A DNA stretch of 64,000 bases from Artocarpus heterophyllus (GCA_025403435.1 CM046335.1:8561187-8625186); one strand, 5' to 3'. Shown: positions 24,728 through 35,975, numbered from the stretch's first letter. Made by a program: numbers and translations. The notes: a model not told the origin generated them from the sequence alone.

Positions 24728-27700
24728 TTAATTTGGATCAAGCACCTGGTCATGAATTTCATTCTCGTCAGTAGAGAGTACATTAGTTCCCACAATGGCC
24801 TTGTGTGGCTGCAAAGAAAGTCCGCTGTACTTCTCCACCTAGATAAATTTAAGTAAAAGTTATTAAGCTATACATAAATCTATACAATATTGTCAAAGTA
24901 TAGGACCAAAAATCATGATTTTGAAAATCGAAGAAATAGATAATAAGGCATAATGTTCGTGGTAGGCCCGGATACCAGGGGTTCCAACAAAAAAAAAAAA
25001 AAAAGAGAGATAATAAGGCATAAAGCAGACCATCTTGCTGGTTGGTACAATTTGTTTGGTGTTGATTCCGGTATGTAGTCCTCCCAGCAAGTCATTGCCG
25101 CGACATTTGACAGCCATTACAAACTACAAAAAATTAAATATGGCAAACATATATTTACACATTTGTGTATCTATTCAACCAAATGAAAAGGGGGACAACG
25201 CAGGCACAGAATGCATGAATTTTGACTCCGAAAACAAGCAATTGAGAACCCTAATTAGAATTACAACAATCATTAACTAAAACGCTTGTAATTACGGGGA
25301 AAAGAGGGGTTATGTGCCAATTCTCTTGTAAGTTTAAGTGTGAGACTCAACAAAGATGAGGGAATATGAATTTATGTACTCTTATTTTAGGGAAGAAATT
25401 TCAAAAAGAATGTACTTATATATAATTGTACTTCTTAGTCTTAACTATTTCTCAATTTGTTTTTCTTTATTTGGAAACTATAAAGGTATCATTTGAATTT
25501 TAAAAATTTGTTTCAATTTTATCTCTGTGAATAGAAAAAATTACATAGAACAACATTAGCCTTAACTAGTTGATGAAAAATATTTTATATATATTCAAAA
25601 CATAAAAAAATCGTAAAACAAAACATCAAATTTTTTAAAAAATATATATTAAGTTTTATGACTTTTTAAATTTTAAAATATGTTAACAAATTTTCTCAAG
25701 AAGAAACATATATTTCATAAACAATTTATGTTTAATTAAGGATATTTTTATCTTATCTTTATGTTTTTTCAGTCAAAAAAATATACAAGACATAAAATTG
25801 AAGTAAGTCTTTAAAATTCGATAAAACTGAAACAAGTTTTTCAAATTTAAAGAAAAATCTTTATAATTTTTAAAAACAAAAGTTAAATTAAAAAATAATA
25901 AAAACTAAAAAGTATAGTTATATAATTAATTATAATTATAAATAGCGGTAAATCATCCGTGCAACAACAAGATGAGATTAAAAAAAAAAGGGCTCATGTG
26001 GCAAATACTATTACCTCCTCCAATGATGCATTTCCAGCCCTTTCACCAATGCCATTGATCGTGACTTCAATTTGTCTGGCACCTGCACGCGCAGCCTTTT
26101 TTTTTTTTTTTTTTTTAAGAATTTTTACAAACGGTTATCATGTAATACATAAATATATAAACCCTTTTTCAAATGGACCAACATTAATATAAATATTGTT
26201 GGAAGTATAAATATGATCATACTGCTAAGGAATTGGCATTGGCAAGGCCAAGGTCGTTATGGCAGTGCGCTGCAACGACAACATCTTCTATTCCTTCAAT
26301 GTTTGCTTTCAAGTCTAAAATCATTTGCTCCATTTCTGTAGGAAAGTTGTACCCAACACTGTCCGTGAACGTGATAGTGGTCGCCCCTGCTTTGATAGCT
26401 TCCCCATAAACGCGGTGAAGAAACTTCTTATTAGACCTGTTCACTAAATATTATTCTCATGCGTACTTGGCATATTATATATATGCTTTGAAACTAATGT
26501 AGTTAAGTTATGTTTGGTAGAATGTATTGTATTGTATCGTATCATATCGTATCGTATTCTATAAAGTGTATTGAATTGTATTGTATTGTATGGTGTTGTA
26601 TTGTCATAATATAATACGGTGTTTGGTGCATAACATATTGAATAAAAAAAAACAAAATGAAAATTTTAAAGTTTGAGGGTCAAAAATGTAATTTTTAAAA
26701 TTTTTGGGATCAAAGCATAATTTTATCAAAATTAAAGTGTCAAAATATAAATTTTTAAGAAACATGGCTCAAAATGTAATTTTTTAAAAGTGTAGAGTCA
26801 AAATACAATTTTTTAAAAGTACATAAGATTTGACCAAATTTTGTATTGCCTAACCCAACCCCCCTCAGCCACACATCAAGTGCCTTTTTTGCCTGGATTT
26901 AAACGGTGGACAAATAAAAAGACTCGGTTAAAAACTCGTTTGTAAGGCTCTGATTGACAATTAGTTGGCTTAAAACTTTAAGTTAAACTTTAAATTTTAA
27001 CGTACTATAATATAAAATTATAACATATTTACTATAATATAAAATTTTTATTTATTATAATAAAAAATAAAAATTTATTACAATATAAAACTTTCACATA
27101 ATAATATTTAAATTTTAACTTTATTTTTAAACTGTTTTAAAACTTAGAGACAAATATATAGGGTGCTTGGAAGGGTGGTGGGAACCAGTGATGAGAACCA
27201 CTTTTACTGTAACATGTGAGAGTTTTATACTGTAGCATATTTTTTTATTGTTACTATAGCATGTGAGAGCTTTATACTGTTTATAACTGAGATTGTGATA
27301 GAAACTGAGTGGTTCCCACAACTACCAAACACCCCCATAAATTTAACCAAAAATTCATGACTAAAAATCATATCAATGCAAAAAAAAAAAAAAAAGGAGA
27401 GAGGAATACTGAGTATAACCTTCCAGCATCTACACAAATGAACTGGATGTCATCACACCCCAAGCTCTTAGCATAAGCAACGCCCTCCTTAGCAAGGTTG
27501 AGAACCTCCTCCGGCCTCTTCTTCAGCGTGTCCTTCATAAAAATCTCGCTCGTGGGTATGAACACATGCAGCCGCGGCCGCCTAGCTTCCCTCGCCGCCT
27601 CCCAAGCGGAGTCCACTTCCCCGAGGACCCAGCACCGCGCCAACGCACCTATCACCGGCACAAATCCTATCTCATCTACGGCGTTGCCGACCTCTCTTGC

Positions 27701-27964
27701 GATCAGCTTCGACGTCTCGAAGTCTTCCCTGGACGAAGCCGGAAACCCCACCTCAATGACATCGACACCGAGCTCCGCAACCTTCCGAGCCACCGCAAGC
27801 TTCTCGGGTCGGGTCATGGCCCTTCCCGGAGCCCGGGCTCCGTCGCGGAGGGTTGTGTCCATGATTCTGACGTAATTGGGGTCCGGGATTCTGCTGGGGA
27901 AGTATTCGGGTCGAATGGGTAACTGTAATATATCAGAGGCAGAGCAGCATGATTTGGCAGCCAT
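24728..27964 (-). CDS. Truncated 2-isopropylmalate synthase-like protein
   Basis: Five exons: 27964-27420, 26436-26223, 26095-26015, 25123-25031 and 24838-24728. All have GT-AG borders and compatible phases, giving 347 residues. It is a DRE-TIM metallolyase of the leucine-pathway IPMS/MAM family, which condenses acetyl-CoA with a 2-oxo acid. Visible are DTTLRDG (36-42), [32 protein letters not shown] (239-253; metal-binding His239 and His241 with Asp41) and [14 protein letters not shown]. Plant IPMS proteins have about 600 residues; here the LeuA regulatory domain and the end of the catalytic part are missing. The plant RDGEQSPG motif reads RDGARAPG (Glu43 to Ala, Gln44 to Arg), and the region corresponding to AHESGIHQDG is changed before the stop. 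No transit peptide is obvious. Regulatory-domain loss is known in Brassicaceae MAM synthases. It could be a neofunctionalised enzyme or a dying gene. Confidence 0.82.
26515..26640. repeat. TATTG/TATCG pentanucleotide-type repeat in intron 1
   Basis: TGTATTGTATTGTATCGTATC and similar units recur to about 26610. They are bounded by TATGTTTGGTAG on the left and GGTGTTTGGTGCATAAC on the right, within the first intron of the IPMS-like gene. The TGTTTGG edges suggest a small inserted element. Confidence 0.6.
27161..27336. mobile_element. MITE with clear terminal inverted repeats; outside any coding exon
   Basis: The element starts GGGTGCTTGGAAGGG..GTGGGAACCA and ends TGGTTCCCACAACTACCAAACACCCCC, which are inverted repeats of each other. 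It lies in intron 1 of the IPMS-like gene. The flanks read ...ATATATA before it and ATAAAT after it, fitting a 3-bp ATA target duplication. Inside are two copies of a TACTGTARCATGTGAGAG core. This is the best-preserved member of the dispersed family in this window and defines its ends. Confidence 0.75.
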
Positions 27965-28042
27965 TATCTTTGAGTAATAATGTTTGTATAGGACGAAAGG
28001 AAAAAGGTAGTGTGTGGTTCGCAGAACAGCTTGTGCGACACG

Positions 28043-28315
28043 TTTTTATATATAACAATAGCCTAGTGGAGTGGAGATACATTGTCTCGTTAATATATTG
28101 TGCCTCGTTGCTTGATCCCTAAAGTAATGATAAAAAAAAAAAAAAGATACCTAACGAGGAAGGCAACTTATTAACCACCTTTATATATAATAATAGCCTA
28201 GTGGAGTTGAGATGTATTATCTCATGTTAATATGATGTGCCTCGTTGCTATATCCCCAAAATAATAATGATAAAAAAAGATACCTAATGAGGAAGGCTAC
28301 TAATTAACTAACTAT
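28043..28315. repeat. Tandem duplication, unit about 137 bp
   Basis: Units begin near 28043 and 28180 with TTTATATATAA.AATAGCCTAGTGGAGT. Both continue with GAGAT..ATT.TCTC, TTAATAT..TGTGCCTCGTTGCT, AATGATAAAAAA and AGATACCTAA.GAGGAAGGC. Divergence is moderate. Confidence 0.75.
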
Positions 28316-28527
28316 TATTAAATTAAATGAGTTTAAACTAATAAATTTAAACAGTAAAAAATGTAAAATTTTCATATATTATAATATAAAACAAAAATAC
28401 TTTACTGTTTTGGGTGGAAAGAAAAAAAGATGCCAGCATTGTGATCACGTTTATAACGGCCTTCTTGTTTAATTCATGAGAATAGTGCTAATCAGCAAGA
28501 TCGATACTTGCCTCATTCATGTACCAC

Positions 28528-28652
28528 GTGTTTTTAATTGATTAATTTGGTAGGTCCCACGTCTTTAATTAATTAATTTGGTAGGATTTTCTAATTTGTA
28601 TAATTAAATTTGGTACCTACCTCGCGTTTAATTAATTAATTTGGTAGGTTTT
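28528..28652. repeat. Three copies of a TTAATTAATTTGGTAGG motif
   Basis: The motif TTAATTAATTTGGTAGG, or its one-mismatch form TTGATTAATTTGGTAGG, occurs near 28536, 28568 and 28633. It is linked to CCACGT or CTCGCGT stretches. A short imperfect tandem array in non-coding DNA. Confidence 0.6.
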
Positions 28653-29458
28653 TCTACTTTGTTTTTGGTTCCATTGATATCTATTGCATTTTTGGCCAGT
28701 TTAACTTTAGAGGCGGCTAATCAGTTGGATATACTAGCCATGATATCTTATGAAATGAAGCAACTATTTGGTTGTAATGTTGTTTTTTGTGTTAATCAAA
28801 TTTCACGTGGCTATTGTGCGAGTTCAACGTTAATAGTAGCCTTCTTGCTTAATTTATGAGAACACTGTATACGTCCCAGCAACGGCAAGATCAATAATCA
28901 CCCAATTCACAGCTAACTTATTTGATCATTTTTTTAAGGAAAAAAGGTTTTCCTTTGTTTCGACAGCACGAGAGAACAAAAAAATCATAATTTTTTAAAA
29001 GGTGAGGTTTGTTGTAAAAAGCATCATATTTTCTAACCAAACGTTTGGATAATGAAGAATAGAAAAACGAAAATTGATTTTATGATGAATCGTGGAAGGG
29101 AAAGTAGAGCAAATTTATTTTGCGTTTAGAAATATTTATTTTTCTCCTTTGGGGCTGGAAAATAAGTATTAATCTTGCCAAAGGCTTGAAAATTCCATAT
29201 GCCACCTTGTAACAGAAGAAGCAGGCTTGAACTTAAATACCTCTATCACATTTTTGCAGATACTTAGAACTAATTAATTCTACGGAAAATTAGAAAATTA
29301 AGGCTTCAAGAGATGGCAAAAGCACTGTACACTTGTTGAAGACCAACTGATTGAGACATAATCTATTTCTCTACAATAATATTTTTAACTACAACAGACT
29401 TTTTCAACATAATTAGAGCATCTTGACTCTAAAATAACCCATTTTCTGTTTTCATTTT

Positions 29459-31366
29459 TCACCAATAATCCCCACAAGAACAAACCCCATTCTCAAAATG
29501 GTGGAACCGATTTCGATCCCTTACCACGATTTTCCTCCCTGAAACCTTAGAGATTAGCTTGATCATCGAGTGACAATCATCGCATACTCTCAAGTTCTTC
29601 GCAACCCTGAGAGTGGTGTGCGGTTTGGTAGAGATTAGGCCATAGCATATTGCGAGCCTCTCGCTATGTATCGACAGAGCCCATTCCTTTTGCTGATCCT
29701 CAACATCGTGCAATGCCACATCTGTTTTTGGTGAATATCCTTCAACTAATCTTAGACTTTTTTCTACCTCCTTTAACTTCTTGTAGATTTCTTCCTTCTG
29801 AGGGTGTCTGATGTCTCCCAATAGGAACTCATGAATCTCATTATTCACTTCAATCAAACTACAGCCTGGCTCCTTTTGGATTCCACCCTCCTTCATCTCC
29901 GCTCTGACTTTTGCGGCCTCTTTCCATCTCCCCGCTGAAGCGTAGACATTCGATAACAAGACGTAGGTTCCTGAATCCGCTTTACCACAATCCAACAACA
30001 TCTCTGCGATTTGCTCTCCTAGCTCTAGGTTCCCATGGATTTTACAAGCACTTAGCAAAGCGCCCAACATGATATGGTCTGGAGCAGTTTTCATTTCCTT
30101 GACGAAGGAAAAAGCCTCTTCAAGGCGACCCACTCGACCCAAAAGATCAACCATGCATCCATAGTGCTCGACTCGGGGTTCAATCTTGTAATCCCTAACC
30201 ATGGAATGAAACATCTCAAAACCCAACCCCACCAATCCTCTATGACTACAAGCATTCAAAACCCCAACGAATGTAATGCCATTGGGTCTGAAACCTTGTT
30301 TTATCATTGCCTTGAACATATCAATCGCTTCCACGCTCTTCCCATGCATACCAAGCCCTGCAATAATTGAGTTATATGTACTTATATCTCTCTCCCTCAT
30401 TTCATCAAACACTTTCTTTGCCTTTTCGATATCACCACACCGCGCATACATGTTGATCAATGCCCCGCCCACGATTCGATTGAGCTTGACATCGTACTTT
30501 CCCATGTAAGAATGAACCCATTTTCCAAGTTCTAAAGCTCCCAGATGCGAACAAGCAGACAAAACACAGACTACGGTGGCTTCATTAGGCCTCACATTCT
30601 CCATTTGCATCTGCCTAAAAACCTCCAATGCCCAATTCATCTCCCCATTCTTGACTAGCCCGTCAATCATTGCCGTCCAACAAACTGTGTCCTTTCCCCG
30701 AACCTGATTGAAAACAGTACTCGCTTCCCTGACAAACCCATGCTGCAAATAACAAGTCATCATAACAGTCGATGCAACAAAATCATGTTCAGACATTTCG
30801 TCGAACACTCGCCGTGCGTCTTCCATCTCTCCGCACTTTCCGTAAAGTTCCATGAGCTTCATCTTCACCGATCTATTCGAACTCAACCCGAGTTTCACAA
30901 CCTGCCCGTGGATCTCTCCCCCTTGTTTCATAGCCAACTGAAACCCACAAGCTTTGAGAACCGAGACGACGGCGTAGTTATCGGGGACGATCAAATCGTT
31001 GACCATACTATAATACAGGCGAATCGCATCGAAGAAAGAACCATGCAGCACAAACCCATCAACGAGAGCAGTGTAAAGAAAAACATTCGGGGTTTGAAAG
31101 CGATCGAAAATCTTGGAGGCGTAATGAATGGAGTTAAGGTTGGAGCATAGGCGAAGAAGCTCGAAGACGATAAACGGGTCCTGTTCTTCGCCATTTTTTA
31201 TGATTCTAGCGTGTGTTGATTGAACGTGGCCAACGTGTTTGCACTTTTGTAGAAGAGAGATTGCTTCTCTCCTCTTGTGCGTGGAAATATTACTTGATTT
31301 CGGTTTTGAATTTGGCGGGAGAATTGAGATCCCTTGAACGGCTAAAGTGAAAGAATGCATTGGCAA
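29459..31366 (-). CDS. OTP80: PPR-DYW organelle RNA-editing factor, OTP80-like
   Basis: Intronless, 635 residues. PPR motifs run from about residue 60 to 480 (for example NVFLYTALVDGFVLHG, DTVCWTAMIDGLVKNGEMNW, HYGCMVDLLGRVGRLEEAF), followed by E/E+ motifs and a full DYW deaminase domain ending CSCGDYW. Deaminase residues are present: His567-Ser-Glu569 (HSERLAI) and Cys595/Cys598 (CDDC). The repeats resemble Arabidopsis OTP80 (At5g59200), a chloroplast editing factor for rpl23. As I recall, the Arabidopsis protein is shorter and stops before DYW, whereas this one keeps it. The N-terminus is Ser/Lys-rich and compatible with organelle targeting. Start: first ATG of the open frame. Plus-strand frames inside it are shadows. 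Confidence 0.9.
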   Translation of the reverse strand: MPMHSFTLAVQGISILPPNSKPKSSNISTHKRREAISLLQKCKHVGHVQSTHARIIKNGEEQDPFIVFELLRLCSNLNSIHYASKIFDRFQTPNVFLYTALVDGFVLHGSFFDAIRLYYSMVNDLIVPDNYAVVSVLKACGFQLAMKQGGEIHGQVVKLGLSSNRSVKMKLMELYGKCGEMEDARRVFDEMSEHDFVASTVMMTCYLQHGFVREASTVFNQVRGKDTVCWTAMIDGLVKNGEMNWALEVFRQMQMENVRPNEATVVCVLSACSHLGALELGKWVHSYMGKYDVKLNRIVGGALINMYARCGDIEKAKKVFDEMRERDISTYNSIIAGLGMHGKSVEAIDMFKAMIKQGFRPNGITFVGVLNACSHRGLVGLGFEMFHSMVRDYKIEPRVEHYGCMVDLLGRVGRLEEAFSFVKEMKTAPDHIMLGALLSACKIHGNLELGEQIAEMLLDCGKADSGTYVLLSNVYASAGRWKEAAKVRAEMKEGGIQKEPGCSLIEVNNEIHEFLLGDIRHPQKEEIYKKLKEVEKSLRLVEGYSPKTDVALHDVEDQQKEWALSIHSERLAICYGLISTKPHTTLRVAKNLRVCDDCHSMIKLISKVSGRKIVVRDRNRFHHFENGVCSCGDYW

Positions 31367-32207
31367 ATGGCCAGTTAGCCGTTGGCTAGCGAGGAGCTAG
31401 TGACTCCTCACTGATTACTCGCCTTAAAAAGACTAATGTGCCCATCATATCAGTTGGAAGGTCTCAAGTTTGTGGAAAAAAACATTTCAGCCATTTATAT
31501 TGCTCATTGCTATTGTTTTCAGCTGATCATAATTTTTATATATAATTTGTGGATAGGTGAAATCTATATGAGTCTCACATTTATCATATGAATCAACTAT
31601 CATGTAAAAACTTGGAAGTACTAATCACTGGTGGTGATGCGTTTAATACTGCATTTAGTTTCTTAGCTTTGTTCTTTATGTATAGGGTTGTTGATTAAGA
31701 AAAGGATGATTTCTTTACTTATTTATTTATTTATTATTAAAGGATAAAAGGATGATTTATATAGAAAAATATTGTGTAACACAACGGGTAGTTAGGTTAT
31801 ACTCACATGAATATGAGAATTTTGTCTACCCAACCGGGTCGAATAGAAGCTATTAAAATACATTAAATTTATTTTTTGGTCTTAAAATGAGTGTTGGTTA
31901 AGCCTAACGGTGTTAGCATCTTTAATTTCTACCCAAAGTAGCATGTGAAGAAAGGCAAAACGAATTGGGAATACCAAAATGCAATACTAAACCTTTAGAG
32001 ACCAGCTAAAAGACTGTTTTACTTTCACAACTAAACCACAATGAATGGGGCGAAAAAAAGAGAGAAGAAAACAATGATTGTATAACTGAATGGGATGTAA
32101 ACTCATGTTGTAACAAAATACAAAAAAGGCATCCATCATAATCATATTGAAAAGCATAAAAAAGGACAAGCTCTGAAATTTTGTGCACTGAGAGAGAGAA
32201 TATTTAT

Positions 32208-33698
32208 TCAGAAAAAGGAACTCCCAGTAGTGTTGCTGAGCCAGCAGATGAGTGGGAACTGAGCAAATGCAATGCCAATCAAGAGATAGTGTTGCTTGCT
32301 AGAATAACTTCTGAACTCAGTGTACATTGTTGGCTTCAAGGTCTTCACAAGGAAGATGCTCATGCACAGGCAAGTCCATATGATTATCAAGTAGCATGTG
32401 TGGCACTCCAAACTAGTAATTCTCCCCAACATAGCAAGGCACATCCCCGTGAATGTATAGCCGGCATACGCTATCGTGTCAAGCAGCGGTGCCTCTCCAC
32501 CCCCAAGTGAAAACAGCGACACCTTCAACAGCATCACTTGGAGGAGCCACCCAATTGTGCCTTTCGCAAATTGCCAATTGAGTGCTTCTGGGCAAAACCT
32601 GGCATGCCATGGTAAAAAAAAAAAAAAGTGAAGTGGTAAATTTTATTATATGATGTCAAATTTGAGATCTTTGGACAATATTAACGACTCGTGAAAAACC
32701 ACTGAATCGGATTGAGTGTACATATAGAGATAGGTTTAAGTTGTGTCACTACAATAGTCTAGGTATATGTCGTTTCAATACATCATAGAGACACATTTTA
32801 AGTATAATGCATTAAACGTTATTAAAAAAAAAAAAAGAAAACAAAAGTACAAAAAGAAAACTTGAAAAAGGGGACGTCATGGATAATACAAAATAGTACT
32901 TACTTTCCAGAAAGACCCAATGAGATCCCAGCAAGAACAGTATATGTGGCAAAGGCCATGACTGGGATGTACAAGTCTGGAGCATTTATGTCATGAGTTG
33001 GTGGCCGATAGGAAAGTCTTCCTCCGACTGGTGCAGTTATTCTGGTCCAATGCCCCTACAGAAAGAGGATCTTCAAAAGTTTGTTCGATTTTGCCTTGTT
33101 CTTGGTCATACACAGAATAATTAACAGCAGAAATTTCAAGTTAATTTTCACATACCCGGTGCCAAAAAGGGAACAGAACAAGCTTCAGTTTGTTCTTGAC
33201 ATAGTGGTCGTCCACTTGGAAATAGTATTGTATCTGCTAAAGTTGTAATTAAAAAAAAAAAAAAAACAGATAACAACAGTCTCAATTCATATAAGTACCA
33301 TATTACAGAGAATTTTTTTGCTATATAATAGTCCTATATCAATGTCAATCATGTGTTTCACATAGTTGTGCACTAATTATACTAAAATTGGTTCTCATTT
33401 TTTTTTTCATACAATTCCAGCTATTCCCGTAATTTAAACCCGAGATCTCCCCTTTAACTCGCCCGCCCTTACCAACCCTTGGCTGTTTTGAATTATTCGG
33501 AATTGAACTTACATTGCTTTGTACAGACTCAGAAGTAGAGGTAAAAATTCTGTCTCCGTATGCACCCAAACCACCTCTAATTAGTTCAGAACCAGCCCCA
33601 TAAAGTTTGTTCCCAAATGGGTTAGATGGGACGTGAATGTTCCACGGTGGTCTCGGGCTGGGCACGCCAGGCTCGGACCATAGAGTCTCGTGATGCAT
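32208..33698 (-). CDS. YIF1: YIF1-family Golgi/ER membrane protein
   Basis: Four coding exons: 33698-33513, 33236-33156, 33055-32904 and 32598-32208, giving 269 residues and every join in phase. Family hallmarks are [20 protein letters not shown] (27-46), [40 protein letters not shown], a run of hydrophobic segments in the last two exons (for example [30 protein letters not shown]), and a hydrophobic C-terminus ([11 protein letters not shown]). YIF1 works with YIP1 and Rab GTPases in ER-Golgi traffic. The usual ISRYFSDP stretch between SVQSN and YYFQ is absent, and I see no exon for it in the intron. The exon 2 acceptor is TTTAGCAG, a NAGNAG site, so Gln63 may be optional. An upstream frame is closed by TAG at the previous splice boundary, supporting the ATG at 33698. 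Upstream leader exons are probable (33840-33960). Confidence 0.88.
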
Positions 33699-35870
33699 TT
33701 GCTGCCCTGTTGTAACTCGTGAAGTTTTCTAACCGCATCACATAAAATTAAAAACATAAATTAACAATAATCTGCATCATACACGATACAACATCTACGA
33801 GAATTACACATGAATAAGATCGAAAAAAACAAAAGGAAAGATTTGCAGTAATGTACCATTCGAAGAAGATGTATGGGCCAAATTGCAAGTAATACCAATG
33901 TGGAGGAATTCCTGGCGGAAGATTAGATTTTTCAGTTGACGGTTATGGATTTACCAATTCTCGTCCATCTCGTCTGTTCAAGCAAAATCGTAGTTTATTG
34001 ACATTTGTTCTTTGTCTCTTCTTCCTAAAGGGCAATTTTTTCATTTTTTTTGAAAACTTTGTCGTTTTTCCATTTGATGTCGTTTGTTGAGATTGTTGTT
34101 GGGCATTGATCTTCTTGTTTTCTCCCGAATGTTGTCGCTTTTATATGGCTTCTGAAGTTCCTGATCATGTACGTACTTTTTCGTAATAATAGAGTATGCA
34201 AATATTGTTATCATCACTCTCACGTTTTCAGGTTTTTCGTGTCGTTTTTAGTAAGTTGCCGTTACTCGTGAGCCGAGTTGGTCTCGTGTTTTAACATTGT
34301 TACTTTTTCTTCCTCCGAATGTTGTCGTTTTGGAGTATTTTTGAGTGTCTTTGAGAATGTAATTAAACTTGAAAACTTGAAGTTAAAATTTAAATATTAT
34401 ATCGGTTAAAACTAACTTGTTGCTAAAAAGTCGTCTTCCAATGTTATGTAATGTTATATGTCTTCCGAAATCTTGCACATATATTGTTGTCTTCTTTTTG
34501 GTTTTGCTTTTTTAAAGGTATTTAGAAATTAAACTAAAATTTAAAATTAAAACTTAAACACTAATATATAAAAGCTTTATATTAAAACGGTTACAATAAT
34601 TCTCTCACACACTTTTAACCGAAGAAATCGGTGTATGACGTTGGCTAGATTATTGTATTCCTTTATATATTTATTTTTGTCAGTTTTGGCTGCGGTCTTG
34701 TTTTTTATTTGTTGTTATCGTTCTCCTTCTTTATTTAAGAGGTATTGTTGTTTATGAGATATGTTATTTCTGTGCGCGACGTTTGTCGAAGATAACTATT
34801 ACCTATTTGACTTATGTCGTTCGTATAGCTTTCTAAGATTGCCTTACGTATAGTCGTTCACGTCTATTTGGTTTAGTAGTCGTTTTTTTTCTTTAATCTC
34901 GTTTTTATCTAAAAATTAAAGAATGAATTCTAGTTTGGTTTTTGACATTCAAAATGTCTCATAATTAGTACCCAATATTTAAAAAGTGTCCTATCTATTA
35001 AAATCTTTATGTCAAGGTTCATTCTCAAAAGTGGTAAAAAAATAACATGTGACAGTCTATAATATTTTAGTTTGAGCATTTAAAATGATGTCACATGAGT
35101 ATTACATCATATCTTGTTTCACTTTTAACGTATTCTTGTAGGCTAATTTTAATATGACAATTTTATAAAACGGGGATTAGTGAGTGTATATGAGGGATGT
35201 TTTTACGAGGGTGGGGGCAAGGGTCGATATGCCCTTGAGATGGGGCAGGCGAGGTGGGGGAAGTACCCCCCATATTATCTAATTAAATAGAACTTGTTTT
35301 GAGTTTTGATAATGTCACAATAAATTTTTTAAATCTAAATAGGGTAAGAAAAAAAAGACCATATTGTTGGGAATTCCCTTACCGTAACCTCGCCTTAGAA
35401 TTCTACTCATAAGTAGATAGGAAATGACATGTGACAGGTCATTTTCATCCACATTTTAACGGATTATGACGTAAGAACTAATCGAGAGCTAACTGTGAGA
35501 TGTTTTGAATGGTAGTCCAAAATACAATTAACTATTAAGTTAGGGGATAAAAGTGAAATTAACTACTCTTTTGGTCAATGATACGATGTCACTTTAAACG
35601 CTTCTGTCGTGTATTTGCAAGGATGTCGTTTACGCTCTGTTATTGTGTCTCTTTGGCCCGGACAAACACGTCGTTCAAAAGACTCGAAAAAAGAAACGTC
35701 GTTTTTTAGCTCCTTTCTCTCATCTCAAACTTCCAAAGTGGTAAATTGTCGTCTTTCAGCTCGGCCGGTGTGAGATTTCATTTTTATTCTTTTACATTTT
35801 TACCAGGGGGAACAAAAGCTTCTCTGATCTCGGAAAAACCGAGTTCTAAGGGAAACTAGCTGTTCCTCTC
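33699..35870. other. Bidirectional intergenic region
   Basis: Between the YIF1 leader (minus) and the TWD40-2 leader (plus). About 34020-34900 is unusually rich in TGTCGTTT/GTTGTCG words, and CCGAATGTTGTCG occurs twice (near 34126 and 34316), which suggests an old simple or transposon-derived sequence. No gene is seen. Confidence 0.4.
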
Positions 35871-35906
35871 TCAGCTTCGCTCAGACTCCAGAGAGGGCGA
35901 AGCTGA
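35871..35906 (+). promoter_or_regulatory. Perfect 10-bp stem-loop in the TWD40-2 leader
   Basis: TCAGCTTCGC (35871-35880) pairs exactly with GCGAAGCTGA (35897-35906) across a 16-base loop, about 150 bases before the start codon. If transcribed, it could hinder scanning ribosomes. Confidence 0.5.
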
Positions 35907-35940
35907 TTCGCAGACATTGCCCGTACCTCTCTCTCTCTGC

Positions 35941-35975
35941 ATGCTAGACTAGGGCAAATGTTCTCTTGCATCTGA
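35941..35975 (+). promoter_or_regulatory. Two minimal upstream ORFs in the TWD40-2 leader
   Basis: ATG CTA GAC TAG (35941-35952) and ATG TTC TCT TGC ATC TGA (35958-35975) precede the main ATG at 36052. Both end before it, so reinitiation would be needed if they are in the mRNA. Such uORFs commonly lower translation in plants; the effect here is inferred. Confidence 0.5.

Larger units (their letters stand above)
27965..29458. other. Divergent-side intergenic region with tandem duplications
   Basis: Contains the promoter side of the IPMS-like gene (minus), the repeats at 28043-28315 and 28520-28660, and a further direct repeat pair (about 28447-28505 and 28828-28895, sharing CCTTCTTG.TTAATT.ATGAGAA and CAGCAA..GCAAGATC). 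A G-box-like CCACGTG is at 28523-28529. The short frame at 28641-28859 is not supported. Confidence 0.45.

Noticed and set aside
30074..31150. Plus-strand frames opposite the PPR gene
   Set aside because: The minus strand encodes an intact, well-recognised PPR-DYW protein over the same bases.
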